Positions 55,218 to 64,000 of a stretch of DNA of 64,000 nt are shown here, piece by piece. The notes under the pieces are model-generated. The model ran no database searches, was not told the DNA's origin, and saw only the letters and a list, made by a program, of their open reading frames with translations. A program made the translations under genes and the position numbers. Position 1 is the stretch's first letter. Each line of letters begins with the position of its first letter. Source of the stretch: Marispirochaeta sp. (GTDB lineage Bacteria > Spirochaetota > Spirochaetia > JC444 > Marispirochaetaceae); assembly GCF_963668165.1 (NCBI RefSeq), contig NZ_OY764209.1, positions 496,001 to 560,000 of the forward strand, written 5' to 3'.

Positions 55218-57486
55218 ACTCGCCCCGCGCCTGAGTAAACTGATACTGTTGCCGTTTCTCCTGGCAGTTATTCAACCGGTCTTTTCCCAGAACATCCGTA
55301 CCGTAAAAGTCGGGGTCTATAATAACCCGCCAAAAATCTATATGGACACCAGCGGAAACGCCTCCGGTTTTCATGCGGAACTTATGCAGAAAATCGCTGC
55401 GGAAAATCATTGGCATATTCTGTGGATTCCTGGAGAATGGAACGATCTGCTGAACCAAACCGAAGCGGGTGACCTCGACATAATGCCTGATGTCGCATTC
55501 TCCCCGGAACGGCACAAACGCTTCGAGTTCAATACGGAAGACGTGTTCATCAATTGGGGAGTCATCTACACCCGCAAAGATTTTCATCCCCAGTCGCTCT
55601 TCGACCTGCAGGAAAAACGGATCGCCGGCCTCACCGGCGGCATTCATACCGAAGGAGAAGCGGGTATTCTTAACTTAACCCGCGCCTTTGATATCTCAAT
55701 CGAAGTAATTCTTGTTTCAAGTTACCGTGAGGCCTTTGAATTAATCGACACAGGCAAAGCAGACGCAGCGGTCGTTAACAGAATATACGGTGCAACCTCC
55801 GAACACGAATTTGATATCAACCGTACCTCAATTATTTTCAACCCCATTTCCATCAGGTACGCCCTTCCTGCTGAATCAGACAACACCCGGGAGTTGAAAG
55901 ACGGGATCGATTCAGCCCTCAAGCGCCTCAAAACCGACAACAGCAGTATTTACTATAAGCTGCTTGACACCTACCTGGCAGGATACATCGGCAAAACCAC
56001 CAGGGTACCGGGCTGGCTCATTGCCGGATTGATTACCGCAGTGCTTTTCCTGCTGCTATTTGGAATTATGATAGTGCTGCTGCGGCAGGCAAAAACGGAA
56101 GCAATAGCGGCAAACCGGGCGAAAAGCGTGTTCCTCGCAAATATGACTCATGAAATAAGGACGCCGATGAATGCCATACTCGGGTATTCAGAAATGCTCC
56201 TTGGCGATCAGAAACTGGACGCAGATCAGCGGCGCAAACTCATGTCCATAAACAAAAGCGGTGAGCAGCTCCTGAACCTGATTAATGAAGTTCTCGACAT
56301 GTCCCGCATCGAAGCTGGCAGGATCACCTATAACAAGGAAAATCTCGATCTGACCTGCCTCCTTGATGATGTGGTAACGCTGGTATCTCCACTCGCCGAC
56401 GCCAGGGATCTGACGCTGGAAGTCGCCATGGATCCGGAAGTTCCCAACTACATTCAGAGCGATGGTCAGAAAATCCGACAGGTAATGCTCAACCTCATCG
56501 CCAATGCTGTAAAATACTCCTCCGCGGGAAATATACGCATCTCGGCCAGTATGGTAAACGAAAAACCCGGGCAGATCATGATCAGTGTAAGCGACCAAGG
56601 CCCGGGAATTGGAAAGCAGGACCGGGACAGGATTTTCGAGGCTTTTGAACAAGGTGGCTCAAGCACCGCACAAAAGGCTGCCGGGGTCGGACTCGGCCTG
56701 GCAATTGCTCGGCGGTTCGCCCGGTTTCTCGACGGCGACTTATGGCTCGAACAGAGTTCAGACCGGGGCAGCACCTTTTGTTTCAGCTTCTGCTTTGAAC
56801 ATGGGAAAGAGCAGCTTTCGCAGAAATCCGATTTTCCCGCCTCCCGTGTTACAGGTATACAACCCGGATGTCTGCCGGTAAAAATACTTGTTGCGGACGA
56901 CCGGAAGACAAACCGCGATATCCTGAAAGAGCAACTCGTACCGCTGGGTTTTACTGTTCGAACTGCAGTAAATGGTGTCGAGGGGCTTCGGTTTTTTTCC
57001 GAGTGGCAGCCGGACTGTATCCTGCTGGATATCCGGATGCCGGAGATGGACGGGATCGAAGCCACCACTGCAATCAGACGTTCAACTAAAGGGAAGAATG
57101 TCAAGATTATAGGACTCACCGCCAGTACACTTCCGGGGGAACGGCAGAAAATGCTCGATGCCGGAGCCAACGAGGTACTGATGAAGCCATACAGGCTCAA
57201 GCTTTTACTGGATACCCTGGGACGACTGCTGGCGCTGGACTACATACACAAAAGCCGCAGCCCCGAAGCAAAGGAGCCCCGTCCTGATGCAGGGAAGATC
57301 CCCCTTCGGACCCGGCAGCGACTGATAGAAAAATCGGAAATCGGAAGCCGGGCAGAAATAATCAAGCTGCTGGAGGAAAACCGGATTCCCGAAGAGTTGA
57401 AGGGACAGATACGCAAACTAGCCGACGCATACAACTTCAGATCGATCATCAAACTGCTTACTACAGGCAAGAGGGGAACAGCATGA
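55198..57486 (+). CDS. Hybrid histidine kinase with a periplasmic binding-protein sensor
   Basis: A 762-residue protein. In order: signal or anchor helix (12-29), SBP_bac_3-like sensor (about 33-265, [28 protein letters not shown]), membrane helix (about 273-297), HisKA with [14 protein letters not shown], ATPase domain ([20 protein letters not shown]), receiver with [11 protein letters not shown], and a short helical end. The ATG at 55198 has AAGGCGG seven bases upstream. BvgS/EvgS-like proteins share this plan. It probably senses an amino acid or similar small ligand and feeds a phosphorelay. Confidence 0.9.
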   Translation: MNRFAAELAPRLSKLILLPFLLAVIQPVFSQNIRTVKVGVYNNPPKIYMDTSGNASGFHAELMQKIAAENHWHILWIPGEWNDLLNQTEAGDLDIMPDVAFSPERHKRFEFNTEDVFINWGVIYTRKDFHPQSLFDLQEKRIAGLTGGIHTEGEAGILNLTRAFDISIEVILVSSYREAFELIDTGKADAAVVNRIYGATSEHEFDINRTSIIFNPISIRYALPAESDNTRELKDGIDSALKRLKTDNSSIYYKLLDTYLAGYIGKTTRVPGWLIAGLITAVLFLLLFGIMIVLLRQAKTEAIAANRAKSVFLANMTHEIRTPMNAILGYSEMLLGDQKLDADQRRKLMSINKSGEQLLNLINEVLDMSRIEAGRITYNKENLDLTCLLDDVVTLVSPLADARDLTLEVAMDPEVPNYIQSDGQKIRQVMLNLIANAVKYSSAGNIRISASMVNEKPGQIMISVSDQGPGIGKQDRDRIFEAFEQGGSSTAQKAAGVGLGLAIARRFARFLDGDLWLEQSSDRGSTFCFSFCFEHGKEQLSQKSDFPASRVTGIQPGCLPVKILVADDRKTNRDILKEQLVPLGFTVRTAVNGVEGLRFFSEWQPDCILLDIRMPEMDGIEATTAIRRSTKGKNVKIIGLTASTLPGERQKMLDAGANEVLMKPYRLKLLLDTLGRLLALDYIHKSRSPEAKEPRPDAGKIPLRTRQRLIEKSEIGSRAEIIKLLEENRIPEELKGQIRKLADAYNFRSIIKLLTTGKRGTA

Positions 57487-58724
57487 ATATGGAAGAGGTC
57501 GCAACTGTTTTTATTACCGACGATAACCCGGAGAATTTGAGCGTACTCTCTTCCATTCTGGAAGCAGCCGGATACCGTACTCGTGCCGCCCTGAGCGGAA
57601 CAGAAATGCTGGATAGCATCCAGAAGCAGATCCCCGACCTGATTATCCTTGACATACATATGCCCAAACTGGACGGGTATGAAGTGTGTGAACAACTCAA
57701 ACAATCTGCAAAGTTCCGGGATATTCCGGTCATTTTCTGTAGTGCTCTTGGCGAAAGCTACAATATAATTAAAGCTTTCGACCTGGGCGGTGTTGATTAT
57801 ATCACAAAACCTTTCAGGGGAAAGGAAGTAATTGCCAGAGTCAGAACTCACCTGACTCTTCGACAGAAGCAACATGAACTCGAACAGGCAATGGCGCGTC
57901 TGCATGCAACACAGGAACAGCTCATTCAGACGGAAAAGATGTACAGTATGGGATTGATGGTTGCAGGCATAGCGCATCAGATCAACAATCCAGTCAATTA
58001 CATTATCAATTCTCTGAACGGTTTCAGGGTGGACCTCAGAGACCTGATGAAATTGATGGACCAGTATGCAAAAAGCGACCCGCATCTGCCTCCCCCCATG
58101 GCCGAACGGGTCAGCCACATTAAACAGGAAATCGAATACCCGGCACTGATACAGGAGATGTATGATCTTCTGGATGGAATATATCAGGGCAGTATGAAAG
58201 TCCACGGTATTGTTAAATCCCTCCAGAATTTTTCAAGCTCAGGAAACCGCGACAGAGAGCCGGTAGATATTGCCACGGAGATTGACCATGCAGTGCTGAT
58301 GATAGAGAACCAGCTGGACGATTCGCTTAAAATTATACATGAACGTCATGAGGTTCCACCGGTGTTTACCTGCCCCGGCAAAATCAGCCAGGTGATACTA
58401 CAACTACTGCAGAATGCTGTTGATGCAGTGGAGAGAAAAAAGAGCGGGGAGAATGTTATTACAATTTATACATTCTCATTCGAAAAAGAAAACCGTAAAA
58501 ACTGCTGTATTCAGATTACAGACACTGGAATCGGTATGAATAGTGATGAAGTCAGCCACGCTCTCGATCCTTTCTTCACCACAAACGATTCCGGAAGCAG
58601 GATAGGACTGGGTTTGACCAGCAGCTATCGCATAGTTCAGGACATGGGGGGAACCCTGCACATTGAAAGCAGCGAGGCCAACGGAACAACTGTTTCTGTA
58701 GAACTCCCCGCGGCTATAGACTGA
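57483..58724 (+). CDS. Receiver-histidine kinase fusion
   Basis: A 413-residue soluble protein. An N-terminal receiver (1-125) has phospho-acceptor [15 protein letters not shown], a coiled coil follows, and the kinase part has [17 protein letters not shown] with the phosphorylated histidine and ATPase motifs ITDTGIGMN and [11 protein letters not shown]. It overlaps the hybrid kinase gene by four bases. No DNA-binding or other output domain is present in any of the three proteins of this operon. Confidence 0.88.
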   Translation: MNMEEVATVFITDDNPENLSVLSSILEAAGYRTRAALSGTEMLDSIQKQIPDLIILDIHMPKLDGYEVCEQLKQSAKFRDIPVIFCSALGESYNIIKAFDLGGVDYITKPFRGKEVIARVRTHLTLRQKQHELEQAMARLHATQEQLIQTEKMYSMGLMVAGIAHQINNPVNYIINSLNGFRVDLRDLMKLMDQYAKSDPHLPPPMAERVSHIKQEIEYPALIQEMYDLLDGIYQGSMKVHGIVKSLQNFSSSGNRDREPVDIATEIDHAVLMIENQLDDSLKIIHERHEVPPVFTCPGKISQVILQLLQNAVDAVERKKSGENVITIYTFSFEKENRKNCCIQITDTGIGMNSDEVSHALDPFFTTNDSGSRIGLGLTSSYRIVQDMGGTLHIESSEANGTTVSVELPAAID

Positions 58725-58802
58725 TTCCTGCCTTTAGGCTAACCCTCCCGGCACTGACAGAAAACAGGTAGCCTTGAACAGGTCCCCCTAATTCGTCCCA
58801 TC

Positions 58803-59570
58803 TTATAATTCCGTTTTTAAGAAATCCACCATCTGCTTCCAGGCCCGCTCCGGAGCACCGCCCTTGTTGTAACTGTCGCTTTTAACAAAAGCATGGCCCA
58901 CCCCGGGATACACATTAACGGTATTCTCTATACCCCGGCTGTTCATGGCTGCTTCAAAAGCCCTGACCTGATCCACAGGGATGCCGCCGTCTTCTTCACC
59001 GTAGATGCCCAGGACCGGTCCTCCTGAACCAAGTACGCCAAGCTGCCCGGCCTCGGTAATCGGTCCGCCGCCATAGAAGATCACTACTGCCGCCAGGTCG
59101 CTCCTGCGGGTTCCCATCAGCATCGAATGGGTGCCGCCGAAACAGAAGCCCAGGGATGCTATTCTGGAAGAGTCTGCCCGGGGGTGGCGCTTCAGGTAAT
59201 CAAGGGCCGCATCCAGGTCGCCGGCGATCTGTTCCCTGGGGGTCGAACCGATCTGTGCCCTGGCGTCAACCGCTTCCCTGGCAACACTGCCCCGGAAGGC
59301 ATCGGCGGCCAGTACAACGAAGCCCTTTTCGGCCAGAGCATCCGCCAGCAGCACCGTGTCGTGGTTCAGTCCCCACCACTCATGAATCATCAGGACCGCC
59401 GGTTTTCTGCCGCTGCCTGAAGGAAGGGCCAGGTAGCCACTCAAGGTCGTACCGTCAGAGGCGTTGAACTCAACGTTTCTGCGTCCCGGGTCTTTCATAT
59501 CCTGCGCAAAAAGAGCCGCCGCGAATGCGGCAATAAGTAAACTGACTAACATAATTCGGATTCCGCGCAT
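58803..59570 (-). CDS. Exported dienelactone hydrolase family protein
   Basis: A 255-residue alpha/beta hydrolase with a signal peptide (MRGIRIMLVSLLIAAFAAAL, cleaved near FAQD). The catalytic Cys in GFCFGG, Asp in GEEDGGIP and His in VGHAFV are visible. Enzymes of this family cleave dienelactones or related esters; export suggests action on outside compounds. The ATG at 59570 is chosen because AGGAGG lies eight bases upstream. It is divergent from the flavodiiron gene. Confidence 0.88.
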   Translation of the reverse strand: MRGIRIMLVSLLIAAFAAALFAQDMKDPGRRNVEFNASDGTTLSGYLALPSGSGRKPAVLMIHEWWGLNHDTVLLADALAEKGFVVLAADAFRGSVAREAVDARAQIGSTPREQIAGDLDAALDYLKRHPRADSSRIASLGFCFGGTHSMLMGTRRSDLAAVVIFYGGGPITEAGQLGVLGSGGPVLGIYGEEDGGIPVDQVRAFEAAMNSRGIENTVNVYPGVGHAFVKSDSYNKGGAPERAWKQMVDFLKTEL

Positions 59571-59615
59571 ATCAATTTCCTCCTGAATCGGATTGATTTT
59601 CAGCATAGAATTTCT

Positions 59616-59632
59616 TATTTATTACATAAATA
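59616..59632. promoter_or_regulatory. AT-rich palindrome upstream of the flavodiiron gene
   Basis: TATTTAT-TAC-ATAAATA is a perfect inverted repeat 28 bases before the flavodiiron start. It may be an operator of a redox or iron regulator, but it does not match a motif I can name. Confidence 0.4.
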
Positions 59633-59660
59633 GTCAAATTTATAGTACGCGAGGAGCACT

Positions 59661-60923
59661 ATGAAAATTTCACCAGTAACAGACGGTATATACAGGCTTT
59701 CGGCCAATGCCGAAAATATACTTTTTGAAGGTCTCTGGCCCATCCCCAACGGGGTTTCCATGAACTCCTATATTGTACAAGGAGAAAAAACCGCGATTAT
59801 CGACGGCGTCTGCGGTTGGGACGGCGTCCCTGAGACCCTTTTCAGCCAGTTCGGCGAGGCGGGGATCGATGTAAACTCCATCGACTACGTGGTTATTAAC
59901 CATATGGAACCCGACCATTCCGGCTGGCTGGAGGAGTTCCGGTGCATACGGCCCGACTTTGTCATAGTCACGGGCAAAAAGGCCGTACCCATGCTGGAGT
60001 CCTTTTATGGAATAAAGAATGAGGTCATTGAAGTGGGAGACGGTGATACCCTGGACCTGGGCGCGGGAAAAATCCTGTCCTTTGCCGAGATTCCCAACGT
60101 CCACTGGCCGGAAACCATCGCCACCTTCGATACCGATTCTGGAACCCTTTTCTCCTGCGACGCCTTTGGCTCCTTCGGCGCAATCAGCGATGCCCCGTAT
60201 GATGATCAGCTATCTCCGGAACAGATCGACTTTTTCGAGGCCGAAGCGGTCAGGTACTACGCCAACATTGTGGCGGCCTTCTCCACCCCGGTTAAAAAGG
60301 CCATCGAAAAATGCGGGTCACTGCCGATCAAGATCGTTGCTCCGGGCCATGGTATCGTCTGGCGCCGGGATCCCCACAAGATAATTAACGATTACCGCCG
60401 CTACGCGGACTACCAGAAGGGCCCTGCCAGGGATGAAATAACCCTTATCTGGGGATCCATGTACGGAATGACGGAAAAGGCCGTCGCACCCGCTGTGGAG
60501 GCCTTGGAATCAGCAGGGGCAAAAGTCCATGTTCACCGGGTTCCCGAGTCTTCCTGGGGAGATATTCTGGCTTCTGTATGGACCTCCACCGGGGTGGTTC
60601 TGGCGATGCCGACCTACGAGTACAAGATGTTCCCACCCATGGCGGCAGTCCTGGATGAGCTGGGTAAGAAAAAGGTACAGAACCGCAAGGCCTTCCGCTT
60701 CGGTTCCTACGGCTGGTCCGGCGGTGCTCAGAAAGAACTGGATGAGATTATAAAGCGCTGGAAGATGAACTGGGAGTTCCTGGAACCCCTGGAGTTCAAG
60801 GGCAGCCCGGGCGGTGAGGATATCGACACGATCCGCTCCCGCTGCCGGGAACTTGCCAGAGTCGTAAATAAAGACGGCTGGTACACCCCCGGCATAAAAA
60901 AAGGTGATTATTGCATAAGTTAA
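59661..60923 (+). CDS. Flavodiiron protein (FprA-type A flavoprotein)
   Basis: A 420-residue enzyme that reduces oxygen to water or nitric oxide to N2O, protecting anaerobes. The di-iron ligands are complete: H81, E83, D85, H86 in NHMEPDHSGW, then H148, D167 and H230. A flavodoxin domain occupies about 255-400 (LIWGSMYGMTEKAV). GAGGAG precedes the ATG. It is followed by the feo operon, whose promoter overlaps its stop codon. Confidence 0.94.
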   Translation: MKISPVTDGIYRLSANAENILFEGLWPIPNGVSMNSYIVQGEKTAIIDGVCGWDGVPETLFSQFGEAGIDVNSIDYVVINHMEPDHSGWLEEFRCIRPDFVIVTGKKAVPMLESFYGIKNEVIEVGDGDTLDLGAGKILSFAEIPNVHWPETIATFDTDSGTLFSCDAFGSFGAISDAPYDDQLSPEQIDFFEAEAVRYYANIVAAFSTPVKKAIEKCGSLPIKIVAPGHGIVWRRDPHKIINDYRRYADYQKGPARDEITLIWGSMYGMTEKAVAPAVEALESAGAKVHVHRVPESSWGDILASVWTSTGVVLAMPTYEYKMFPPMAAVLDELGKKKVQNRKAFRFGSYGWSGGAQKELDEIIKRWKMNWEFLEPLEFKGSPGGEDIDTIRSRCRELARVVNKDGWYTPGIKKGDYCIS

Positions 60924-60967
60924 TTGACATTAACTAATTTCTCCGCTACAGTTAGGTGAATCTAACT
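60918..60967 (+). promoter_or_regulatory. feo promoter with two DtxR-like operators
   Basis: TTGACA (60924-60929) and TACAGT (60947-60952) form a promoter with a 17-base spacer. Two inverted repeats cover it: AGTTAA-N6-TTAACT (60918-60935) over the -35 box, and AGTTAG-N6-CTAACT (60950-60967) over the -10 box and start. Their centres are 32 bases apart, about three helix turns. The pattern fits a DtxR/IdeR-family iron repressor. Confidence 0.65.
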
Positions 60968-60987
60968 TATTTCGGAGGACCATACCC

Positions 60988-61257
60988 ATGAGACATTCCG
61001 ACGGCAATACAGTAGCGGGCCTGCTTAGTGCCGCCGATCTTCGTGTCGGCCGCAGCTGCAGGGTTATCTCCCTGGGAAAAGGACGGAGCTTCAGGGCCCG
61101 GATGGTTTCCTTAGGTGTCCGTCCCGGAGCAGTCCTGACCATTGTCGGCGGACACGGTAAAGGCCCCAGACTGTTACAGGTGGGACCCCAGCGCGTGATG
61201 ATTGGAGCGGAAATGGTCCGTCATATCTTTGTAACGGAGGAACCAAATAATGAATAA
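60988..61257 (+). CDS. feoA: FeoA domain protein
   Basis: An 89-residue SH3-like FeoA protein (CRVISLGKGRSFRARMVSLG, then RPGAVLTIVGG), the small cytoplasmic partner of the FeoB iron channel. CGGAGG precedes the ATG. It overlaps the second feoA by eight bases. Confidence 0.87.
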   Translation: MRHSDGNTVAGLLSAADLRVGRSCRVISLGKGRSFRARMVSLGVRPGAVLTIVGGHGKGPRLLQVGPQRVMIGAEMVRHIFVTEEPNNE

Positions 61258-61498
61258 TGACCGGACACTGCATCTGGCGCAGATGCGCCCCGGCGAGTCT
61301 GCGGTAATTACCGGCTACCTGGCGGGAGGACGGGATTACCGCAGAAAGCTTCTCTCCTTCGGGCTGACCGCCGGCACGAAGATCACGCTGCTCAAGACCG
61401 CCCCTCTGGGGGATCCGGTGGAAATCTCGGTGCGAGGCTACTCATTGAGCCTGCGAAAAACCGAAGCGGCGGTGCTGGAGTTGAGGGGGGAAGCATGA
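61250..61498 (+). CDS. feoA: FeoA domain protein (second copy)
   Basis: An 82-residue FeoA protein with RKLLSFGLTAGTKITLLKTA and DPVEISVRGYSLSLRK. It differs enough from the first copy to have its own role. ACGGAGG precedes the ATG. It overlaps feoB by four bases; tandem feoA genes before feoB are known in other bacteria. Confidence 0.88.
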   Translation: MNNDRTLHLAQMRPGESAVITGYLAGGRDYRRKLLSFGLTAGTKITLLKTAPLGDPVEISVRGYSLSLRKTEAAVLELRGEA

Positions 61499-63801
61499 GT
61501 GCCACACTGACACGCATGAAGACAATCGCCCTGGCGGGTAACCCCAACTGCGGCAAGACAACGATTTTTAACGCCCTGACCGGCTCCAGCGCCAAGGTGG
61601 GAAACTGGCCGGGAGTTACCGTGGAACGCCGGGAAGGAAGACTTAAAGGAAGCAGCACAGAAACGGCCGTTGTAGACCTTCCGGGAATCTACTCCCTCTC
61701 CGCTGAATCCGAAGACGAACAGGTAGCCAGAGACTTTATTATCAGCGGCAGCGTGGACCTGGTCATCAGTATAGTAGATGCCGCCAATCTTGAGCGTAAC
61801 CTGTATCTTACCTCAACAATCCTGGAAAGCGGGATTCCCACCATTGTGGCCCTGAACATGATGGACTCCGCGAAAAAGAACGGTCTTACAATCGATATAG
61901 AGAAACTGTCCCGGGATCTCGGATGTCCGGTGATACCTCTTTCGGCTGTACAACCAGAAAGTGTAAAGAACTTCAGGAAAAAACTCGAAGCCCTGTTAAG
62001 CAGCGAAGTTCCCGCCCCCTCCCCTTTGATCCGGTACAGTCCGGAAATTGAAAGTTGTATTGGAGACTGGTCCAGCAAGCTCTCTGGTCCCGCATCGGAA
62101 CTGGGAGTTGCCGACCGTTTTATTGCCATTGCCCTCCTGGAAGAAGACCCCTTTATCACCGAGCATTTCGGCATGGTTGTCGGAAAACAGGCAATCGAAA
62201 AGTCCATCGCAAACATCAGCGGTACCGCGGACACTACTGTTGACATGCTGATTGCCGACAACCGCTACTCCTGGATACAGAGCATTTGTGCCGTTGTTGT
62301 CTCCCGCAAAAATGAAGGCCCGCAGAAGGGATCCCGGGGAGGCCTGGATGCCATACTGCTGCATCGTTTTCTCGGGATTCCGATCTTCCTCGGGGTCATG
62401 TACCTTGTGTTCTGGTTCACCATGGCCATCGGCGGAGCCTTCATTGACTTCTTCGACATTCTCTTCGGCGGAATTTTTGTAGACGGGCTGGGCACCCTGA
62501 TGGCCGGCATTGGCAGCCCCGAATGGCTTATCGCCATAATTGCAGGAGGTATCGGCGGCGGGATACAGACCGTCTCTACCTTTGTTCCGATTATCTTTAC
62601 CATGTTCGTCATGCTCGCGATACTTGAGGATTCGGGATACATGGCCCGGGCAGCCTTCGTTATGGACAAGGCCATGCGGGCGATAGGTCTGCCGGGAAAG
62701 GCTTTTGTTCCCATGCTGGTCGGCTTCGGCTGTACCGTGCCAGCAATTATGGCCACCCGTACTTTGGAGTCCAAACGAGACCGCTTTATGACCATTTTTA
62801 TGTCCCCCTTTATGTCCTGTGGGGCGCGGCTCCCGGTATACGCGTTGTTTACCGCCGCGTTCTTCGGCGCCATGGCAGGAGGAGTGGTATTCTCCATCTA
62901 TCTCGTGGGAATTGTTCTGGCTATTTTAACCGGGCTTCTTTTAAAACATACCCTATTCAAAGGTACTCATAGTCCCTTCGTTATGGAGCTGCCGGCATAC
63001 CATGCCCCAAGATTCGGTCATATTATGAGAAGCGCCTGGCTTCGACTGAAAATTTACATGTTCCGTGCAGGTAAGGTAATCATTCTCGTTGTGCTTGTAC
63101 TTGCAGTACTCAATTCATGGGGAACCGACGGCACTTTCGGCAACGAAGATTCGGAGGAGTCGGTACTCTCCGTTATCGGAAAAACGATTACCCCTGTCTT
63201 TACCCCCATGGGGATAGAACAGGAGAACTGGCCGGCAACGGTGAGTCTCTTTACCGGACTCTTCGCCAAGGAAGCGGTCGTGGGAACCCTCAATGCCCTC
63301 TATGCCCAGGAAGCGGTTGGAGAGGAAGCCGGAGAAGAGGAGGCCTGGAGCCTGGCTTCCATTACCGCAGAATCCTTTACTAGCATTGCCGAAAACCTTG
63401 CAGGAGTATTTGGCGGACTGCTGGATCCCCTTGGACTGGGTCTTATATCGGGCGACGAGGCTGCTACTTCCGAAGAACTCGAAACCGATGACAGCGTTTT
63501 TGCCGGTCTCCGGAACAACTTCACTCCAGTGAGCGCCTACGCATACCTGCTCTTTATTCTGATCTACTTCCCCTGCGTCGCTGCTCTCGGTGCTGCTGTC
63601 CAGGAAACGGGAAAAGGTTACGGAACAGTGCTGGTCACCTACCTGACTCTCTTAGCCTGGATAATCTCAACCCTGGTCTACCAGCTCTTCGAAGGACACG
63701 GTATCACCTGGATTATTGTTGCTCTTATCCTGCTGGGCGGTATATTTGCAAGCTTCAGCCTGATGGGCCGGGGACGTGAACGGGTCACCTATCCCGGCTG
63801 A
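61495..63801 (+). CDS. feoB: Ferrous iron transport protein B
   Basis: A 768-residue GTP-dependent ferrous iron transporter. The N-terminal G domain has GNPNCGKTTIFNALTG, the switch DLPGIYSL, and NMMD for guanine recognition. About ten helices follow, including the Gate motifs (LVGFGCTVPAIMATRTL, then LFAKEAVVGTLNAL). An acidic stretch near residues 605-665 is long. The start may be ATG 61495 or ATG 61516. It is controlled with the feoA genes by iron. Confidence 0.96.
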   Translation: MSATLTRMKTIALAGNPNCGKTTIFNALTGSSAKVGNWPGVTVERREGRLKGSSTETAVVDLPGIYSLSAESEDEQVARDFIISGSVDLVISIVDAANLERNLYLTSTILESGIPTIVALNMMDSAKKNGLTIDIEKLSRDLGCPVIPLSAVQPESVKNFRKKLEALLSSEVPAPSPLIRYSPEIESCIGDWSSKLSGPASELGVADRFIAIALLEEDPFITEHFGMVVGKQAIEKSIANISGTADTTVDMLIADNRYSWIQSICAVVVSRKNEGPQKGSRGGLDAILLHRFLGIPIFLGVMYLVFWFTMAIGGAFIDFFDILFGGIFVDGLGTLMAGIGSPEWLIAIIAGGIGGGIQTVSTFVPIIFTMFVMLAILEDSGYMARAAFVMDKAMRAIGLPGKAFVPMLVGFGCTVPAIMATRTLESKRDRFMTIFMSPFMSCGARLPVYALFTAAFFGAMAGGVVFSIYLVGIVLAILTGLLLKHTLFKGTHSPFVMELPAYHAPRFGHIMRSAWLRLKIYMFRAGKVIILVVLVLAVLNSWGTDGTFGNEDSEESVLSVIGKTITPVFTPMGIEQENWPATVSLFTGLFAKEAVVGTLNALYAQEAVGEEAGEEEAWSLASITAESFTSIAENLAGVFGGLLDPLGLGLISGDEAATSEELETDDSVFAGLRNNFTPVSAYAYLLFILIYFPCVAALGAAVQETGKGYGTVLVTYLTLLAWIISTLVYQLFEGHGITWIIVALILLGGIFASFSLMGRGRERVTYPG

Positions 63802-63833
63802 CAGAATTCCACAAAATTGTAATACGTTTAATC

Positions 63834-63869
63834 GCTCCGTCCTGCAACAACAGGGCGGAGCATTTTTTT
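63834..63869 (+). terminator. Intrinsic terminator after feoB
   Basis: GCTCCGTCCTG and CAGGGCGGAGC form an 11-bp stem with one G-T pair and a six-base loop, followed by A and seven T. Confidence 0.9.
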
Positions 63870-63883
63870 CGGATGGATAAAAA

Positions 63884-64000
63884 ATGGATTTTGCTGTACT
63901 ATCTGAGACCAGCATGAAGAGAACCGGAGACCTCGCCCTGCAGGAACTGCATAAGCGTTTTCCCGCAGCCCTTGATTATCTTACAACTATTTTCCTCATA
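63884..64000 (+). CDS. Start of an unidentified gene, cut by the window edge
   Basis: A frame opens at ATG 63884 and reads MDFAVLSETSMKRTGDLALQ, ELHKRFPAALDYL and further to the window end without a stop. A second in-frame ATG is at 63914. The site GGATGGA lies before the first. It follows the feoB terminator. Too little is present to name a family. Confidence 0.4.
   Translation, partial: MDFAVLSETSMKRTGDLALQELHKRFPAALDYLTTIFLI

Noticed and set aside
1-64000. CRISPR arrays, tRNA, rRNA, phage or intact insertion sequences
   Set aside because: I read the gaps between genes for regular spaced repeats, cloverleaf folds and transposase genes and saw none. A covariance search for tRNA would be needed for full certainty.

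Overview
The window looks like a chromosomal segment of a free-living, probably anaerobic or microaerobic, carbohydrate-using spirochaete. This is inferred from content, because no rRNA or other phylogenetic marker is present. The clues are three complete TRAP transporters, two YesM/YesN-type two-component systems, two integral-membrane chemoreceptors, a K+-dependent membrane pyrophosphatase, a FeoA-FeoA-FeoB operon next to a flavodiiron protein, and exported proteins that share a Gly-Gln/Lys-rich motif just after the signal peptide.

Layout. (1) 1-9973: an arylsulfotransferase-like gene (frameshifted, cut by the window edge), a UroD/MtaA-like methyltransferase and a YesMN pair form one leftward operon. 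They diverge from a TRAP operon (dctP, hairpin, dctQ, dctM). A second UroD/MtaA-like gene and a divergent AraC regulator follow. (2) 9982-15837: a conserved hypothetical gene, hppA, a small protein, and an SsuBAC/TauABC-like ABC transporter with a good promoter. (3) 15894-20515: a frameshifted chemoreceptor, a MITE-like repeat, a MATE exporter, a ZIP transporter and a gene-poor stretch. (4) 20557-26200: a pectin/uronate locus with an IclR regulator, kduD, kduI and a divergent TRAP operon. Matching inverted repeats overlap both promoters, and a 33-base perfect palindrome covers the regulator's start. (5) 26209-34659: a possible structured RNA, a DUF2202 ferritin-like protein divergent from a NapH-like polyferredoxin, a repeat protein and an OmpR/EnvZ pair with tandem 11-bp boxes in the promoter, mgsA, zupT, a second chemoreceptor and a kinase relic. 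(6) 34656-52719: a leftward sugar-type ABC operon ending in a cyclase, an M24 peptidase-like enzyme and an SDR; then a YesMN pair, a compact membrane-tethered DctP-like protein and a membrane AraC regulator; then a third TRAP operon with a zinc alcohol dehydrogenase. (7) 52815-64000: an ABC-2 exporter apparently read from a leaderless promoter, a three-gene phosphorelay, a dienelactone hydrolase, a flavodiiron protein, feoAAB behind two DtxR-like operators, and the start of one more gene.

Much of the window follows one plan. A solute-binding transporter sits beside its own sensor-regulator and a short catabolic set, and a stem-loop separates the binding-protein gene from its membrane genes, which probably lets the binding protein be made in excess. 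The points that most deserve a second look are the AraC plus tethered DctP-like pair, the DUF2202/polyferredoxin/two-component module with its promoter boxes, the structured RNA candidate at 26274-26402, the palindromes of the kdu locus, and three single-base frameshifts (two in 7-base homopolymers) that could be real or sequencing artefacts.
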